A stretch of DNA of 64,000 bases from Deefgea rivuli DSM 18356 (GTDB lineage: Bacteria > Pseudomonadota > Gammaproteobacteria > Burkholderiales > Chitinibacteraceae), in NCBI RefSeq assembly GCF_000620145.1, contig NZ_JHVM01000012.1, positions 59,045 through 123,044 of the forward strand. Reading direction: 5' to 3'. A program made the position numbers and the translations under genes. Positions 43,631 to 52,220 of this stretch are shown piece by piece. The notes beneath the pieces are model-generated. The model worked only from the letters and a program-made list of their open reading frames with translations. It did no database searches and was not told where the DNA came from. The stretch's first letter is position 1. Each line of letters opens with the position of its first letter.

Positions 43631-44487
43631 GTTTTACTGCTGTGCTCGACGAGCAAGGCTTTGCTGCATTTCCTGCACCCGCCAAATTAAACCTGTTTTT
43701 ACATATCGTTGGCCGCCGTGCCGATGGCTATCATTTACTGCAATCGGTATTTCAGTTGGTCGATGCGCAGGATACGATTTATTTACGCGTGCGTGATGAT
43801 GGGCAAGTCGTGCATCACAATCCAATGCCAGGCGTTCCGGCGGAAAGCGATTTAACGGTGCGCGCGGCGCGTTTATTGCAGCAAATGGCGCCGAACTTGG
43901 GTGTGGATATTCGCGTCGAGAAACGCTTGCCGATGGGCGGGGGGATGGGGGGCGGTAGTTCCGATGCCGCGACGGTGTTATTAGCGCTCAACCGACTGTG
44001 GAATACAAATTTATCACGTAGCGATTTAATGGCGTTGGGCTTGCAGCTTGGCGCGGATGTGCCGTTCTTTATTTTTGGTCGCAATGCCTTTGTCGAAGGC
44101 ATCGGCGAAATCATGACTGAAATCGACACGCCAGCGCGGCATTTCATCGTTTTACACCCACAGGTGCATGTTTCTACACCAGAAATTTTCCAAGACCCTA
44201 ACTTGACAAGAGACACTCCCTCTATTAAAGTTCGCGACCTTGAAGGCGCGGTAACGCGAAATGATTTAGAAGCTTGCGCCGTGCAGAAGTATCCTGAAAT
44301 TGCGCGGCATTTGGATTTGCTAAATCAATTTGCACCAGCCAGAATGACCGGATCGGGTAGCTGTGTGTTTGCAGAAATTGCTTCACAATCCGCCGCAGAT
44401 GCTGTATTATTCGGCCTTCTTGAAAGTATCAACGGATTTGTAGTTCAGGCTCTAGCTCGTCATCCGTTATACGAGTACGCTGATTAA
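43627..44487 (+). CDS. ispE: 4-diphosphocytidyl-2-C-methyl-D-erythritol kinase
   Basis: The GHMP kinase motifs are present: FPAPAKLNLFLHIVGRRADGY at the start, the phosphate loop LPMGGGMGGGSSDAATVLL, and MTGSGSCVFAE near the C terminus. The length of 286 residues is standard. The enzyme phosphorylates CDP-methylerythritol in the non-mevalonate isoprenoid pathway. It overlaps lolB by four bases and is followed by tRNA-Gln and prs, the usual order in betaproteobacteria. Confidence 0.97.
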   Translation: MSFTAVLDEQGFAAFPAPAKLNLFLHIVGRRADGYHLLQSVFQLVDAQDTIYLRVRDDGQVVHHNPMPGVPAESDLTVRAARLLQQMAPNLGVDIRVEKRLPMGGGMGGGSSDAATVLLALNRLWNTNLSRSDLMALGLQLGADVPFFIFGRNAFVEGIGEIMTEIDTPARHFIVLHPQVHVSTPEIFQDPNLTRDTPSIKVRDLEGAVTRNDLEACAVQKYPEIARHLDLLNQFAPARMTGSGSCVFAEIASQSAADAVLFGLLESINGFVVQALARHPLYEYAD

Positions 44488-44507
44488 GAGTCAGCAAATA
44501 ATTCGCT

Positions 44508-44584
44508 AGGGGAGTCGCCAAGTTGGTTAAGGCACTGGATTTTGATTCCAGCATGCGAAGGTTCGAATCCTTCTTCCCCTGCCA
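44508..44584 (+). tRNA. tRNA-Gln (anticodon TTG)
   Basis: A full cloverleaf can be folded: acceptor AGGGGAG/TTCCCCT, anticodon stem CTGGA/TCCAG around loop TTTTGAT, T arm with GTTCGAATC, and an encoded 3' CCA. The anticodon TTG is at 44542-44544, so it reads Gln codons. It lies between ispE and prs, as in many relatives. Confidence 0.96.
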
Positions 44585-44595
44585 CCTATAAAAAG

Positions 44596-44636
44596 AAAGC
44601 GTGTAATTACATCAATTACACGCTTTTCGTTTTTTC
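44596..44636 (+). terminator. Terminator after tRNA-Gln
   Basis: 13 bp perfect stem AAAGCGTGTAATT and complement, followed by TTTTCGTTTTTT. It ends only 11 bp before the prs ATG, so prs must have readthrough, or a start of transcription within this short stretch. Confidence 0.8.
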
Positions 44637-44647
44637 AGGATTCGGAA

Positions 44648-45598
44648 ATGGCTTACGACAGCCTCATGGTATTTACCGGCAACGCCAACCCGCGCCTTGC
44701 TGAACGTGTAGTGAATCATCTGGACATCTCATTAGGGCGCGCCACCGTTGGCCGTTTCTCTGATGGCGAAGTGACGGTTGAGCTACTGGAAAACGTGCGC
44801 GGTCGTGATGTCTTTGTTCTGCAATCGACCTGTGTGCCGACCAACGACAACATTATGGAAATGATGTTGATGGTCGATGCGCTCAAACGCGCTTCGGCGG
44901 GGCGGATTACGGCAGCGATTCCTTACTTTGGCTATGCGCGCCAAGATCGCCGTCCGCGTTCTGCGCGTGTGCCGATTTCGGCCAAAGTGATTGCCAATAT
45001 GTTGCAAGTTGCGGGCGTTGATCGCGTGTTGACTGTCGATGTCCATGCTGACCAAATCCAGGGCTTCTTTGATATTCCGGTCGATAACATCTACTCGACA
45101 CCAGTGTTGCTCTCAGATATTCGTGCGAAAAATTACGAAAATCTGATGATTGTTTCTCCTGACGTTGGCGGCGTATTGCGCGCTCGGGCGATGGCGAAAC
45201 AGCTTGGCGTGGATATGGCGATTATCGACAAACGTCGTCCGAAAGCCAATGTGGCCGAAGTGATGCACATCATTGGTGATGTAAAAGACCGTGATTGCGT
45301 GATTATCGATGACATGATCGATACTGCCAATACACTGTGCAAAGCAGCTGAAGCTTTGAAGAAATTTGGCGCAAAACGCGTGATGGCGTATGCCACGCAT
45401 GCAGTGTTTTCCGGTGCTGCAGTGGATCGTATTATGCAGTCTGAGTTGGATGAAGTCGTTGTGACTGACACCATTCCAGTGAGCGAGCTGGCTCAAGCCA
45501 GTGGTCGCGTGCGTGTGGTATCGATTGCGGGTCTATTGGCTGAAACCATGCGCCGCATTAATAACGAAGAATCGGTTTCAAGTTTATTTGTCGATTGA
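44648..45598 (+). CDS. prs: Ribose-phosphate pyrophosphokinase
   Basis: The 316-residue protein carries the PRPP synthetase marks: [19 protein letters not shown] at the start, the nucleotide loop [10 protein letters not shown], the metal site [13 protein letters not shown], and the PRPP-binding loop [15 protein letters not shown]. It makes PRPP from ribose 5-phosphate and ATP for nucleotide, His and Trp synthesis. AGGA precedes the ATG. The stop is followed by the rplY gene in the same direction. Confidence 0.97.
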   Translation: MAYDSLMVFTGNANPRLAERVVNHLDISLGRATVGRFSDGEVTVELLENVRGRDVFVLQSTCVPTNDNIMEMMLMVDALKRASAGRITAAIPYFGYARQDRRPRSARVPISAKVIANMLQVAGVDRVLTVDVHADQIQGFFDIPVDNIYSTPVLLSDIRAKNYENLMIVSPDVGGVLRARAMAKQLGVDMAIIDKRRPKANVAEVMHIIGDVKDRDCVIIDDMIDTANTLCKAAEALKKFGAKRVMAYATHAVFSGAAVDRIMQSELDEVVVTDTIPVSELAQASGRVRVVSIAGLLAETMRRINNEESVSSLFVD

Positions 45599-45724
45599 TG
45601 ACAATAGATTAAGGTAGGTTGGCTTTTAGCGTAATCCACCAATAAATTCAGAGGGATTTTCCCTCGAATCGTATGCTTCTCTGGTCGCGGGGGGCGTATG
45701 TATTTTCTAGTACTGGAGTACTTT

Positions 45725-46303
45725 ATGACTTTCGAATTAAAAGCTACAAGCCGCGCAATTCAGGGCACTGGTGCGAGCCGCCGCCTGCGTAAAGCCGGTC
45801 ACTTGCCAGGTATCGTTTACGGTGGCGCTGCTGCTGCTGTATCTGTGAACTTGGATCACAACAGCATGTACTACACGCTGCAAGACGAAAAATTCCACAC
45901 TGCATTGATTCAATTGTCAGTTGATGGCGCAGCTGCGGAACAAGTTGTTGTACGTGCAGTTCAATACCATCCGTTCAAGCAACAAGTTTTGCACATTGAC
46001 TTCCAACGTGTAAATGCTGAAACACTGATTGAATTGCGTGTTCCATTGCACTTCGTTGATGGCGATGCTTGCCTCGGCGTGAAAATGCAAGGCGGCGCAA
46101 TCAGCAATGTATTGAAAGAAGTTATGGTTCGTTGCGTTGCTTCGAAACTGCCAGAATTCATTACTGTTGACCAATCTAAATTGGCCGTTGGTAACTTGTC
46201 AGTGCATTTGTCAGACATCGTAATGCCAGAAGGCGTTCAATTGGTATCGCTATTGCGCGGTGCAGATTTGGCGGTTTCTATGTTGAACGGCGCAAAAGGT
46301 TAA
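45725..46303 (+). CDS. rplY: 50S ribosomal protein L25/general stress protein Ctc
   Basis: The 192-residue protein has two parts: an L25 domain that binds 5S rRNA (MTFELKATSRAIQGTGASRRLR, AGHLPGIVYGG, QYHPFKQQVLHIDFQRV) and a C-terminal Ctc/TL5-type domain (LRVPLHFVDGDACLGVKMQGG, LPEFITVDQSKLAVG, LSDIVMPEGVQLVSL). This long form is standard in betaproteobacteria. ATG 45725 follows TACTGGAGTACTTT; an upstream GTG/ATG extension lacks similarity. A strong terminator follows. Confidence 0.95.
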   Translation: MTFELKATSRAIQGTGASRRLRKAGHLPGIVYGGAAAAVSVNLDHNSMYYTLQDEKFHTALIQLSVDGAAAEQVVVRAVQYHPFKQQVLHIDFQRVNAETLIELRVPLHFVDGDACLGVKMQGGAISNVLKEVMVRCVASKLPEFITVDQSKLAVGNLSVHLSDIVMPEGVQLVSLLRGADLAVSMLNGAKG

Positions 46304-46327
46304 TTTTTAACTTTTTGGCTTTCAATG

Positions 46328-46358
46328 AAAAAACCCACAGAGTTTCTGTGGGTTTTTT
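46328..46358 (+). terminator. Terminator of rplY
   Basis: Stem AAAACCCACAGA/TCTGTGGGTTTT with a T run, 25 bp after the stop. Confidence 0.9.
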
Positions 46359-46392
46359 TACGTCTGCTAAAGCTTATTTTCGTGTGAATAGC

Positions 46393-46477
46393 GCAAAAGC
46401 TTTATGGCAAGGCGTCGAAGTCGCAGACAGTACGTGAAGTACGGCAAGACGAGACAACGTAGCAAGAAAGATTTTGC
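46393..46477 (-). mobile_element. MITE-like element, copy 4 (85 bp)
   Basis: On the minus strand it starts GCAAAATCTTTCTTGCTACG and ends CTTGCCATAAAGCTTTTGC. Its left end on the minus strand touches the stop codon of the chemoreceptor fusion gene. It closely matches copy 1 at 2946-3030. Confidence 0.8.
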
Positions 46478-48796
46478 TTATTTTCTCGCTAATGCAGCGA
46501 GTTTGCTGGCGGTTGCACTGGCGCTCAGACTGCTGTTATTCCAGTATTCAAACACCACTTCAATCCACGCTTTCTTCAAATCATCTTGCACCGCCATATT
46601 GTGCGCCCAAGATGGCACTAGCGTATTTTTGCTTGATGCTTGCGCGAAGTCTTGCGCCGATGCTTTGCCGTAGGCATCAAGCTGGTTCAAATCGATATCG
46701 GTTCGAGCTGGAATACTACCTTTGTGCTTGTTGTAGGCAATTTGTACTTCTGGCGTCATCAGCAAGGTCGCAAAATCGGTTTGTGCTTGTTGGCGTGCTG
46801 GGTCGGTTTGTTTAAAGAAGGTCAAAGTATCAGCGGCAAAACTGTATTCGCCATTTTGCGTTGGCGAAGCCCAGAACAGGTAATCGCTATTGGCTTGTTT
46901 ATTCGCCATATCAAACTCACCTTTCACCCAGTCGCCCATGAGTTGCATGGCTGCGCGGCCATTGATGATGTCGGCGGTGACTAAATTCCATTCACGCCCG
47001 ACTGGGTCAGCTGAACAATAGGGTTTAAGGCGGCGGAATGTTTCTAGCGCTTTGATCGTTTGTGGGCCAGATAGCGCTGCCTGATCGAGTTTGCTAAAGG
47101 CGTTGAGATAATGGCTCGCACCGCAGACACCCAGCGTGACAGCTTCAAACAGCGTCGCCACTTGCCATTTCACTTCACTGTGCGCCAAGGGCGTAATGCC
47201 TGCGGCAACGAGGCGATCACACAGGTTGAAGAATTCATCCCATGTTGCAGGCGCGCGAGTTTGGCTGACACGGCGCATGATATTGGCATTCACCCACAAG
47301 ACGTTGACACGAGCAACGCCGAGCGGCACGGCGACATAATGCCCTTCAGCGTGCATTTGATCGTCCAGCACTTTGGGTAGAATTTGATTCCATTGCTGAG
47401 CGTGCGCTAAGGAATCCAGATTGGCGAAAATATCGCGCCCTGTCCAGTTTTGGATTTTTACGCCACCAATCGCCACCGCAGTGGGTAATTTACCTGCTTC
47501 AACGGCTTTTTTGAGCATGCCGGGCACGTCTTTACCGCTGTGATTATCCGACCAATGATGGTTAATTTTATTTAGGCGCGCTTTGATATCGGCCACGGCG
47601 CGAAAGCCGCTGGCGGCAAACCAGCTATGCAGCACTTCAATATCGCCCAGCTGAAATTTACCCACTGCTTCCATCAAATCGCGAGCGCGGCCATCGAGCT
47701 GTTCGAGTGCGCGTTTGGCTTGCTGCAAAGCCGAATCGCTGGATTGGCTCATCGTATTAATTTGCTCAACTGAGCGTGCCATCGTGCTGCTGGCTGCGGT
47801 TTGTTCGCGCGTTGAATCGGCAATTTCTTTAACGACGCTCACAACAGTCGCCATCCGTTCGCCAATCGTGAGCATTTGTTGGCGTGCATCTTCGGCGCGT
47901 TCGGCACTACCGGCAATCCGCCCTGCGGTGCTATTCATTGAGGTGACCACATTTTGCGTTTCGCGATCCACAGTTTCAATGCGCTGCGTAATTTCGACGG
48001 TGGCATTGGCGCTACGCTCGGCGAGTTTGCGAACTTCATCAGCAACAACTGCAAAGCCACGGCCTTGTTCACCGGCGCGCGCAGCTTCAATCGCGGCATT
48101 GAGTGCCAATAAGTTAGTTTGCTGCGCTATGTCTTTAATGACGCTAACAATGGTGCCGATTTCTTGTGAATGTTTGCTCAACGTATCCATCGTGACGCCG
48201 AGCAATTGGAATGATTCAGTCATCTGCCCAACTTCATCGGCAACGCCTTGCACCGCCGTTGCGCTGATGCTGGATAAGTTCTGTGTTTCGCCGACGGTTT
48301 GATCGACATCGTTGGCATTGTCGGCAATATGCGTGATGCTGACGGTGATTTCTTCCACGGCCGCGGCAGTGGCTGCGGCGTAATCTGATTGTGTGTGACT
48401 GTCTTTGACTAGCTGCCCAGTCACTGAGCTGAGTTCACGCAGCCCCAATGAGAGCCCTTCCATATCACGCTGCACTTCGCGAAAAGTGCTTTGTAAATTT
48501 TGGCTGTATTGGTTAAACCCACGTGCAATGTCGCCGAATTCATCCTGTGTGTTGATTTCAATCCGCGTATTAAGGTCCCCTCCGCTGGCCGCAAGGGCTT
48601 GCATCGTGTTGCGGAGTTTTTGCAACGGAGCTAATTGTGATTGCACGGCAAAATAGAGTAGCGCTGCGGTGATTGGGATTCCAAGCAGGCAAGGCAGCCA
48701 GATTGAAGCGAAAAATTGGCTGGCGCTGAGGATAGCCACTAGGCAGATGATATTGATGGCAATGCAGAGGGATAATAAGCGCTGACTGAGCGACAT
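46478..48796 (-). CDS. Chemoreceptor with C-terminal sugar-binding-protein domain (fusion)
   Basis: The 772-residue protein joins two families. Residues about 9-52 form two membrane helices with hardly any loop between them, so there is no periplasmic sensor. A HAMP-like stretch (about 53-105) leads to a full MCP signalling domain, with the tip [20 protein letters not shown] and [20 protein letters not shown] at about 222-262. From about residue 386 the chain becomes a family 1 solute-binding protein like the GtsA-type glucose/mannose-binding proteins: [87 protein letters not shown]. No helix between the two parts could return it to the periplasm, so the sugar domain should be cytoplasmic. 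The gene is alone on its strand among housekeeping genes. Confidence 0.93.
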   Translation of the reverse strand: MSLSQRLLSLCIAINIICLVAILSASQFFASIWLPCLLGIPITAALLYFAVQSQLAPLQKLRNTMQALAASGGDLNTRIEINTQDEFGDIARGFNQYSQNLQSTFREVQRDMEGLSLGLRELSSVTGQLVKDSHTQSDYAAATAAAVEEITVSITHIADNANDVDQTVGETQNLSSISATAVQGVADEVGQMTESFQLLGVTMDTLSKHSQEIGTIVSVIKDIAQQTNLLALNAAIEAARAGEQGRGFAVVADEVRKLAERSANATVEITQRIETVDRETQNVVTSMNSTAGRIAGSAERAEDARQQMLTIGERMATVVSVVKEIADSTREQTAASSTMARSVEQINTMSQSSDSALQQAKRALEQLDGRARDLMEAVGKFQLGDIEVLHSWFAASGFRAVADIKARLNKINHHWSDNHSGKDVPGMLKKAVEAGKLPTAVAIGGVKIQNWTGRDIFANLDSLAHAQQWNQILPKVLDDQMHAEGHYVAVPLGVARVNVLWVNANIMRRVSQTRAPATWDEFFNLCDRLVAAGITPLAHSEVKWQVATLFEAVTLGVCGASHYLNAFSKLDQAALSGPQTIKALETFRRLKPYCSADPVGREWNLVTADIINGRAAMQLMGDWVKGEFDMANKQANSDYLFWASPTQNGEYSFAADTLTFFKQTDPARQQAQTDFATLLMTPEVQIAYNKHKGSIPARTDIDLNQLDAYGKASAQDFAQASSKNTLVPSWAHNMAVQDDLKKAWIEVVFEYWNNSSLSASATASKLAALARK

Positions 48797-49070
48797 GCCG
48801 ATCTCCTAGACCCGCTCATGGAATTTGAGCGCGTTAAAGCTGTGTGAGTTGAGTAGAAAATATAGCCTCACTCAGTATCGTACATAACTAGGGATACGCT
48901 GTAATTATTCGTTTTTGGTTGAAAAATTGGGTTAAAAATGGCGTGAGTTTGGATGGTTTTGCATGCATTGCACAATCTGTGCGGATAAGTCTGTTTGGCG
49001 TGGATGAACGTGCGTGGTATTGCAATGCAGAAAGAGTGCGGTCACGGGTATCATAGCGATCTTATTTTGA
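48797..49070. other. Gene-free upstream region of the chemoreceptor
   Basis: Part of the 373 bp between the divergent chemoreceptor and pth genes. No gene is visible and no clear promoter hexamers could be fixed. Confidence 0.4.
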
Positions 49071-49148
49071 GATAAATGTTTTATGGTAAATCGTCGAAGC
49101 GGCAGTCAGCCCCGATTCATACGGTAGGACGATGCAATAAAATGTTTG
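49071..49148 (-). mobile_element. MITE-like element, copy 5 (diverged)
   Basis: On the minus strand ACAAACATTTTATTGCATCG at one end and TTTACCATAAAACATTT at the other, with GCCGCTTCGACG inside. It clearly derives from the same family but is more decayed. It lies directly upstream of pth. Confidence 0.55.
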
Positions 49149-49169
49149 TGAACGACAGACGAGAGAACG

Positions 49170-49784
49170 ATGGCAATTAAATTGATTGTGGGCTTGGGTA
49201 ATCCCGGTGCCGAGTATGAAGCAACGCGGCATAACGCTGGATTTTGGCTAGTCGATCATTTGGCGCGCGATGGGCAAATTTTTCTGCGTCACGACAGTAA
49301 ATTTCATGGGCTTTGCGGCAAGGTGAAAATCGCTGGGCAGGATGTGTGGCTTTTGCAGCCGCAAACGTTTATGAATCGCAGCGGCTTGTCGGTCGTAGCT
49401 TTGGCACAATTTTATAAAATTCTGCCGGATGAGATTTTGGTCGTGCACGATGAGCTGGATATTGCGCCGGGCTTAGTGAAGCTTAAGCAAGGCGGCGGTA
49501 ATGGTGGGCACAATGGCTTGAAAGACATTCAAGCGCATTTATCGACGCCGAATTTTTGGCGTTTGCGGTTGGGAATTGGTCATCCGGGTAATAAAAATGA
49601 AGTCGCCAACTTCGTACTCAAACCGCCACGGCGTGAAGAGCAAGAGCTGATTGACGATGCCATTTTGAAATCGCTAGTCGTTATACCAAAAATTATCGCT
49701 GGCGAAACAGGCGCTGCGATGAGCTTATTGCATACCGATGATTCTAAAAAACGTGAGCATAAACCTGATCCGAATAAAGCATAG
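49170..49784 (+). CDS. pth: Peptidyl-tRNA hydrolase
   Basis: The 204-residue protein starts [20 protein letters not shown] with the catalytic His in RHNAGFW, and keeps [28 protein letters not shown] and NGGHNGLKD. It releases tRNA from stalled peptidyl-tRNA. In relatives pth follows prs-rplY; here the chemoreceptor gene and two MITE-like copies separate them, so this is a point of insertion in an otherwise conserved block. Confidence 0.97.
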   Translation: MAIKLIVGLGNPGAEYEATRHNAGFWLVDHLARDGQIFLRHDSKFHGLCGKVKIAGQDVWLLQPQTFMNRSGLSVVALAQFYKILPDEILVVHDELDIAPGLVKLKQGGGNGGHNGLKDIQAHLSTPNFWRLRLGIGHPGNKNEVANFVLKPPRREEQELIDDAILKSLVVIPKIIAGETGAAMSLLHTDDSKKREHKPDPNKA

Positions 49785-49845
49785 GGTATTGCCATCTAGA
49801 TATTTATTAATATGACCTAGCGTTATATACCCATTGAGATGATGA

Positions 49846-50922
49846 ATGAATAAAAAAGTAATCCCAGTCAATCTGATTACTGGCTTTTTAGGCGTAGGGA
49901 AAACTACCGCCTTGATGAATTTATTGGCAGATAAACCCGCCGATGAATACTGGGCGATTGTCGTCAATGAATTTGGTGAAGTGGGCATTGATGGTGCGAC
50001 CTTGGCGTCTGCCGGTGATGGCTTGCAAGTGGCTGAAGTGCCCGGCGGTTGTATTTGCTGTACGACCAGCCCGATGTTGCGCGTTACGCTGGGGAAATTA
50101 GCAAGGGGTATACGCCCAGATCGCTTATTAATCGAGCCTTCTGGCTTGGGACACCCAGCAGGTATTGTCGATTTGCTGCGTGATCCGATGTTGGCGAGTG
50201 CGTTTGATGTGCGTGCTGTGGTGAGTTTGCTCGATCCGCGCCATTTAGAAGATCAGCGCTATACCTTGCATGAAACCTGGCGCGATCAGCTGCAATTGGC
50301 CGATGTGTTGGTGATTAATAAATGCGATATTGCCGATGAAGAGCAAATCGCTCGCGCAGAAGCAATGGGCGTGGCGCTATTTCCGCCCAAGCTCGCCGTG
50401 GTCCGCGCGATTAAAGGGCGCTTTGCGCCAGAACTTCTAGAACTGGAATTGCATCCCGAACGCTGGCCGACAATTGACTCTGCCGCGCTAGAAAACACGC
50501 ATGCCCGTGCGCATGGCGCGTATTCGCCAACCGCGCAGCGCAGTCCGATGCTGCAAAGCGCAGCTGCCGCGCGGGAATCTGAACCCGTCGTGTGGCCGAT
50601 TTGCAAAACGCAATCGAGCTTGGGCTCGCACAGCTGTGGCTGGATTTTCTCGCCAGAGACTTTGTTTAGCAGCAGCAAAGTGGCGGATTTATTTGCCGCG
50701 ATGTCGCAAGCTGAAACCTTAGGCGTACAGGGGATTTCGCGCGGGAAGGGAATTTTCAATACCGAACGCGATTGGTATCGTTTTGATTGGGTCGATGGTA
50801 TGACGAGTGCCGCGCCTGCTGCATATCGGCGCGATAGTCGTTTTGAGGTGATTGTTGAGGCTGAGCAAGCTCCTGATTGGCGCTTGCTGACTGAGGTTTT
50901 GTTGGCTACGCAGATTAAGTAA
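49846..50922 (+). CDS. CobW/COG0523 family GTP-binding protein
   Basis: The 358-residue G3E GTPase has Walker A GFLGVGKTT, the metal motif GGCICC (CxCC), the Walker B-like LLIEPSGLGHP, and NKCD as the guanine specificity motif. A C-terminal CobW_C domain follows (about residues 250-355), in which GISRGKGIFNT and WYRFDWVDG can be read. Such proteins are metallochaperones, mainly for zinc or cobalt. The target is unknown; note the possible zinc-linked cluster at 4.3-8.1 kb, which is not adjacent. Confidence 0.93.
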   Translation: MNKKVIPVNLITGFLGVGKTTALMNLLADKPADEYWAIVVNEFGEVGIDGATLASAGDGLQVAEVPGGCICCTTSPMLRVTLGKLARGIRPDRLLIEPSGLGHPAGIVDLLRDPMLASAFDVRAVVSLLDPRHLEDQRYTLHETWRDQLQLADVLVINKCDIADEEQIARAEAMGVALFPPKLAVVRAIKGRFAPELLELELHPERWPTIDSAALENTHARAHGAYSPTAQRSPMLQSAAAARESEPVVWPICKTQSSLGSHSCGWIFSPETLFSSSKVADLFAAMSQAETLGVQGISRGKGIFNTERDWYRFDWVDGMTSAAPAAYRRDSRFEVIVEAEQAPDWRLLTEVLLATQIK

Positions 50923-50977
50923 TGGGGCAAAAGTTCTCACGCAAGCCAAAGCAAGGCTGCGCGGGAATTTTTGGTGT

Positions 50978-51538
50978 TTAACCCGCCATCGCCGATTTGA
51001 TTTGAAATAGATAGGCGTCGACCATATCGCCATGGCCGGCGTCTTTCATCGCTTTTTGCCAGCGATCAATACAAAAGCTCAGATCTTCAGCACTCGACAT
51101 CGCATCGAACACATCGGTCAGCATAAATTCTAATTTATTCGATAAGTAGGCTTGATCGGTCATCGCGATAATGCGGCGAATTTTTTGTCGTGCATTAGCG
51201 CTGGGCATAGGGCGAGTGCCATTGCTCGTCGCGGCAGCAACGGGTGCGGTAGCCGTGGCAATTGTCGGTGCCACGGAGATTGGAGCGGGCGCTGGCCGTG
51301 CTACGGGCGGGCGTAAGTCATCTGCGCCACTATCAATAATCAGCAGTAATTCCATCAATTGATTGAGTTGTTTTTCTAGCTCGGTCGCATCTGGCTGCAA
51401 GGCGAGTAAGTCATCAAAGCGTTTGTGCCCATCAATCATGATGAGAATTTGGCGTAGTCGAATCGGAAATCCGGCACTACGGGTTTGGACTTCACGAAGC
51501 CCAGCTTCAGTTTTGCTAAAAATGGTATTTTGATTCAT
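50978..51538 (-). CDS. Hypothetical protein, paralogue of 51638-52117
   Basis: ATG 51538 is supported by AGAAGG upstream. The 186-residue protein has two conserved parts. The N-terminal part (about 1-65) contains SKTEAGLREVQTRSAGFPIR then LRQILIMIDGHKRFDDLLAL. The middle is an Ala/Pro-rich linker (about 75-115), and the C-terminal helical part has YLSNKLEFMLTDVFDAMSSA. The first and last parts align with the next gene. I do not recognise a function; the N-terminal block looks like a small winged-helix-type domain seen in several Neisseriales proteins. No signal peptide. Confidence 0.75.
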   Translation of the reverse strand: MNQNTIFSKTEAGLREVQTRSAGFPIRLRQILIMIDGHKRFDDLLALQPDATELEKQLNQLMELLLIIDSGADDLRPPVARPAPAPISVAPTIATATAPVAAATSNGTRPMPSANARQKIRRIIAMTDQAYLSNKLEFMLTDVFDAMSSAEDLSFCIDRWQKAMKDAGHGDMVDAYLFQIKSAMAG

Positions 51539-51637
51539 GACCTGCCTTCTAAACATCTTTGATTCAGCGTACATAAAATAAGCGTTTGATAGTATCGGGC
51601 TTATTCCTTATGTAATGTAAAAATATGTTGCAGTGCA

Positions 51638-52117
51638 CTAGGTTCTCATCGCAAAAAGCAACTTGATCTGCGCAGCTTGTTGCTCGGCATAGCGCATTTT
51701 TCCTTGGTTTAGTAGCTCTGTGTGCCAAGTCTCAATCACATCTTCTAGCTCTTGCGGTGTTTGTGCATGATCGAATTGCGCTTGTAAAATTGTTGTAAAA
51801 CTACCACCTAAATACAGCATGTTGCCTTGCTGTAATATGCTACGAATCTCCGCCAGCGCTTCTGCGGCGGGGAGTGGCTGAAGATTGGAGAGTGTGGGGT
51901 TTAAGTTTGTATCCACGGCATGGATCAGCCCTGCGGCTTGGAGTTTTTCCAGACGAATGAGTAGATCAGCGAGCGGCATCAGCTGAGTCAGCGCTTCTAC
52001 GCTCATTTGCCCATCAATTACAATTAAGAGTTGCCGCTCACGAAAACTGAGATTGGCACTGCGCGCCGTAATTTCTTTGAATCCTGCCGTAGTTTTTGCG
52101 AAATAGGTGGAGTCCAT
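51638..52117 (-). CDS. Hypothetical protein, paralogue of 50978-51538
   Basis: The 159-residue protein starts MDSTYFAKTTAGFKEITARS, followed by LSFRERQLLIVIDGQMSVEA, clearly matching the paralogue next to it (TEAGLREVQTRSA, LRQILIMIDG). The C-terminal half (LYLGGSFTTILQAQFDHAQT and ELEDVIETWHTELLNQGKMR) also matches in pattern; the linker is shorter. The tandem duplicates lie on the same strand, 99 bp apart. Function unknown. ATG 52117 has only a weak ribosome site (GCGAGAAC). Confidence 0.75.
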   Translation of the reverse strand: MDSTYFAKTTAGFKEITARSANLSFRERQLLIVIDGQMSVEALTQLMPLADLLIRLEKLQAAGLIHAVDTNLNPTLSNLQPLPAAEALAEIRSILQQGNMLYLGGSFTTILQAQFDHAQTPQELEDVIETWHTELLNQGKMRYAEQQAAQIKLLFAMRT

Positions 52118-52172
52118 GATGTTCTCGCTTAGAGTTTCTTTATTCAAGACTCTGGCGCAGCATTGGCACAAT

Positions 52173-52203
52173 AAAAAAGCCGCTCATTAAGATGAGCGGC
52201 TTT
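52173..52203 (-). terminator. Terminator of the resB-ccsB operon
   Basis: 12 bp stem AAAGCCGCTCAT/ATGAGCGGCTTT with a T run on the minus strand, 18 bp past the ccsB stop. Confidence 0.85.
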
Positions 52204-52220
52204 CTTTGGGGCTGCGACAC

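Noticed and set aside
46404..46673. Plus-strand frame starting MARRRSRRQYVKYGK
   Set aside because: It begins inside a MITE-like copy and then runs antisense to the chemoreceptor fusion gene.
47715..48302. 195-residue plus-strand frame inside the chemoreceptor gene
   Set aside because: It is the antisense shadow of the well-supported MCP signalling domain.
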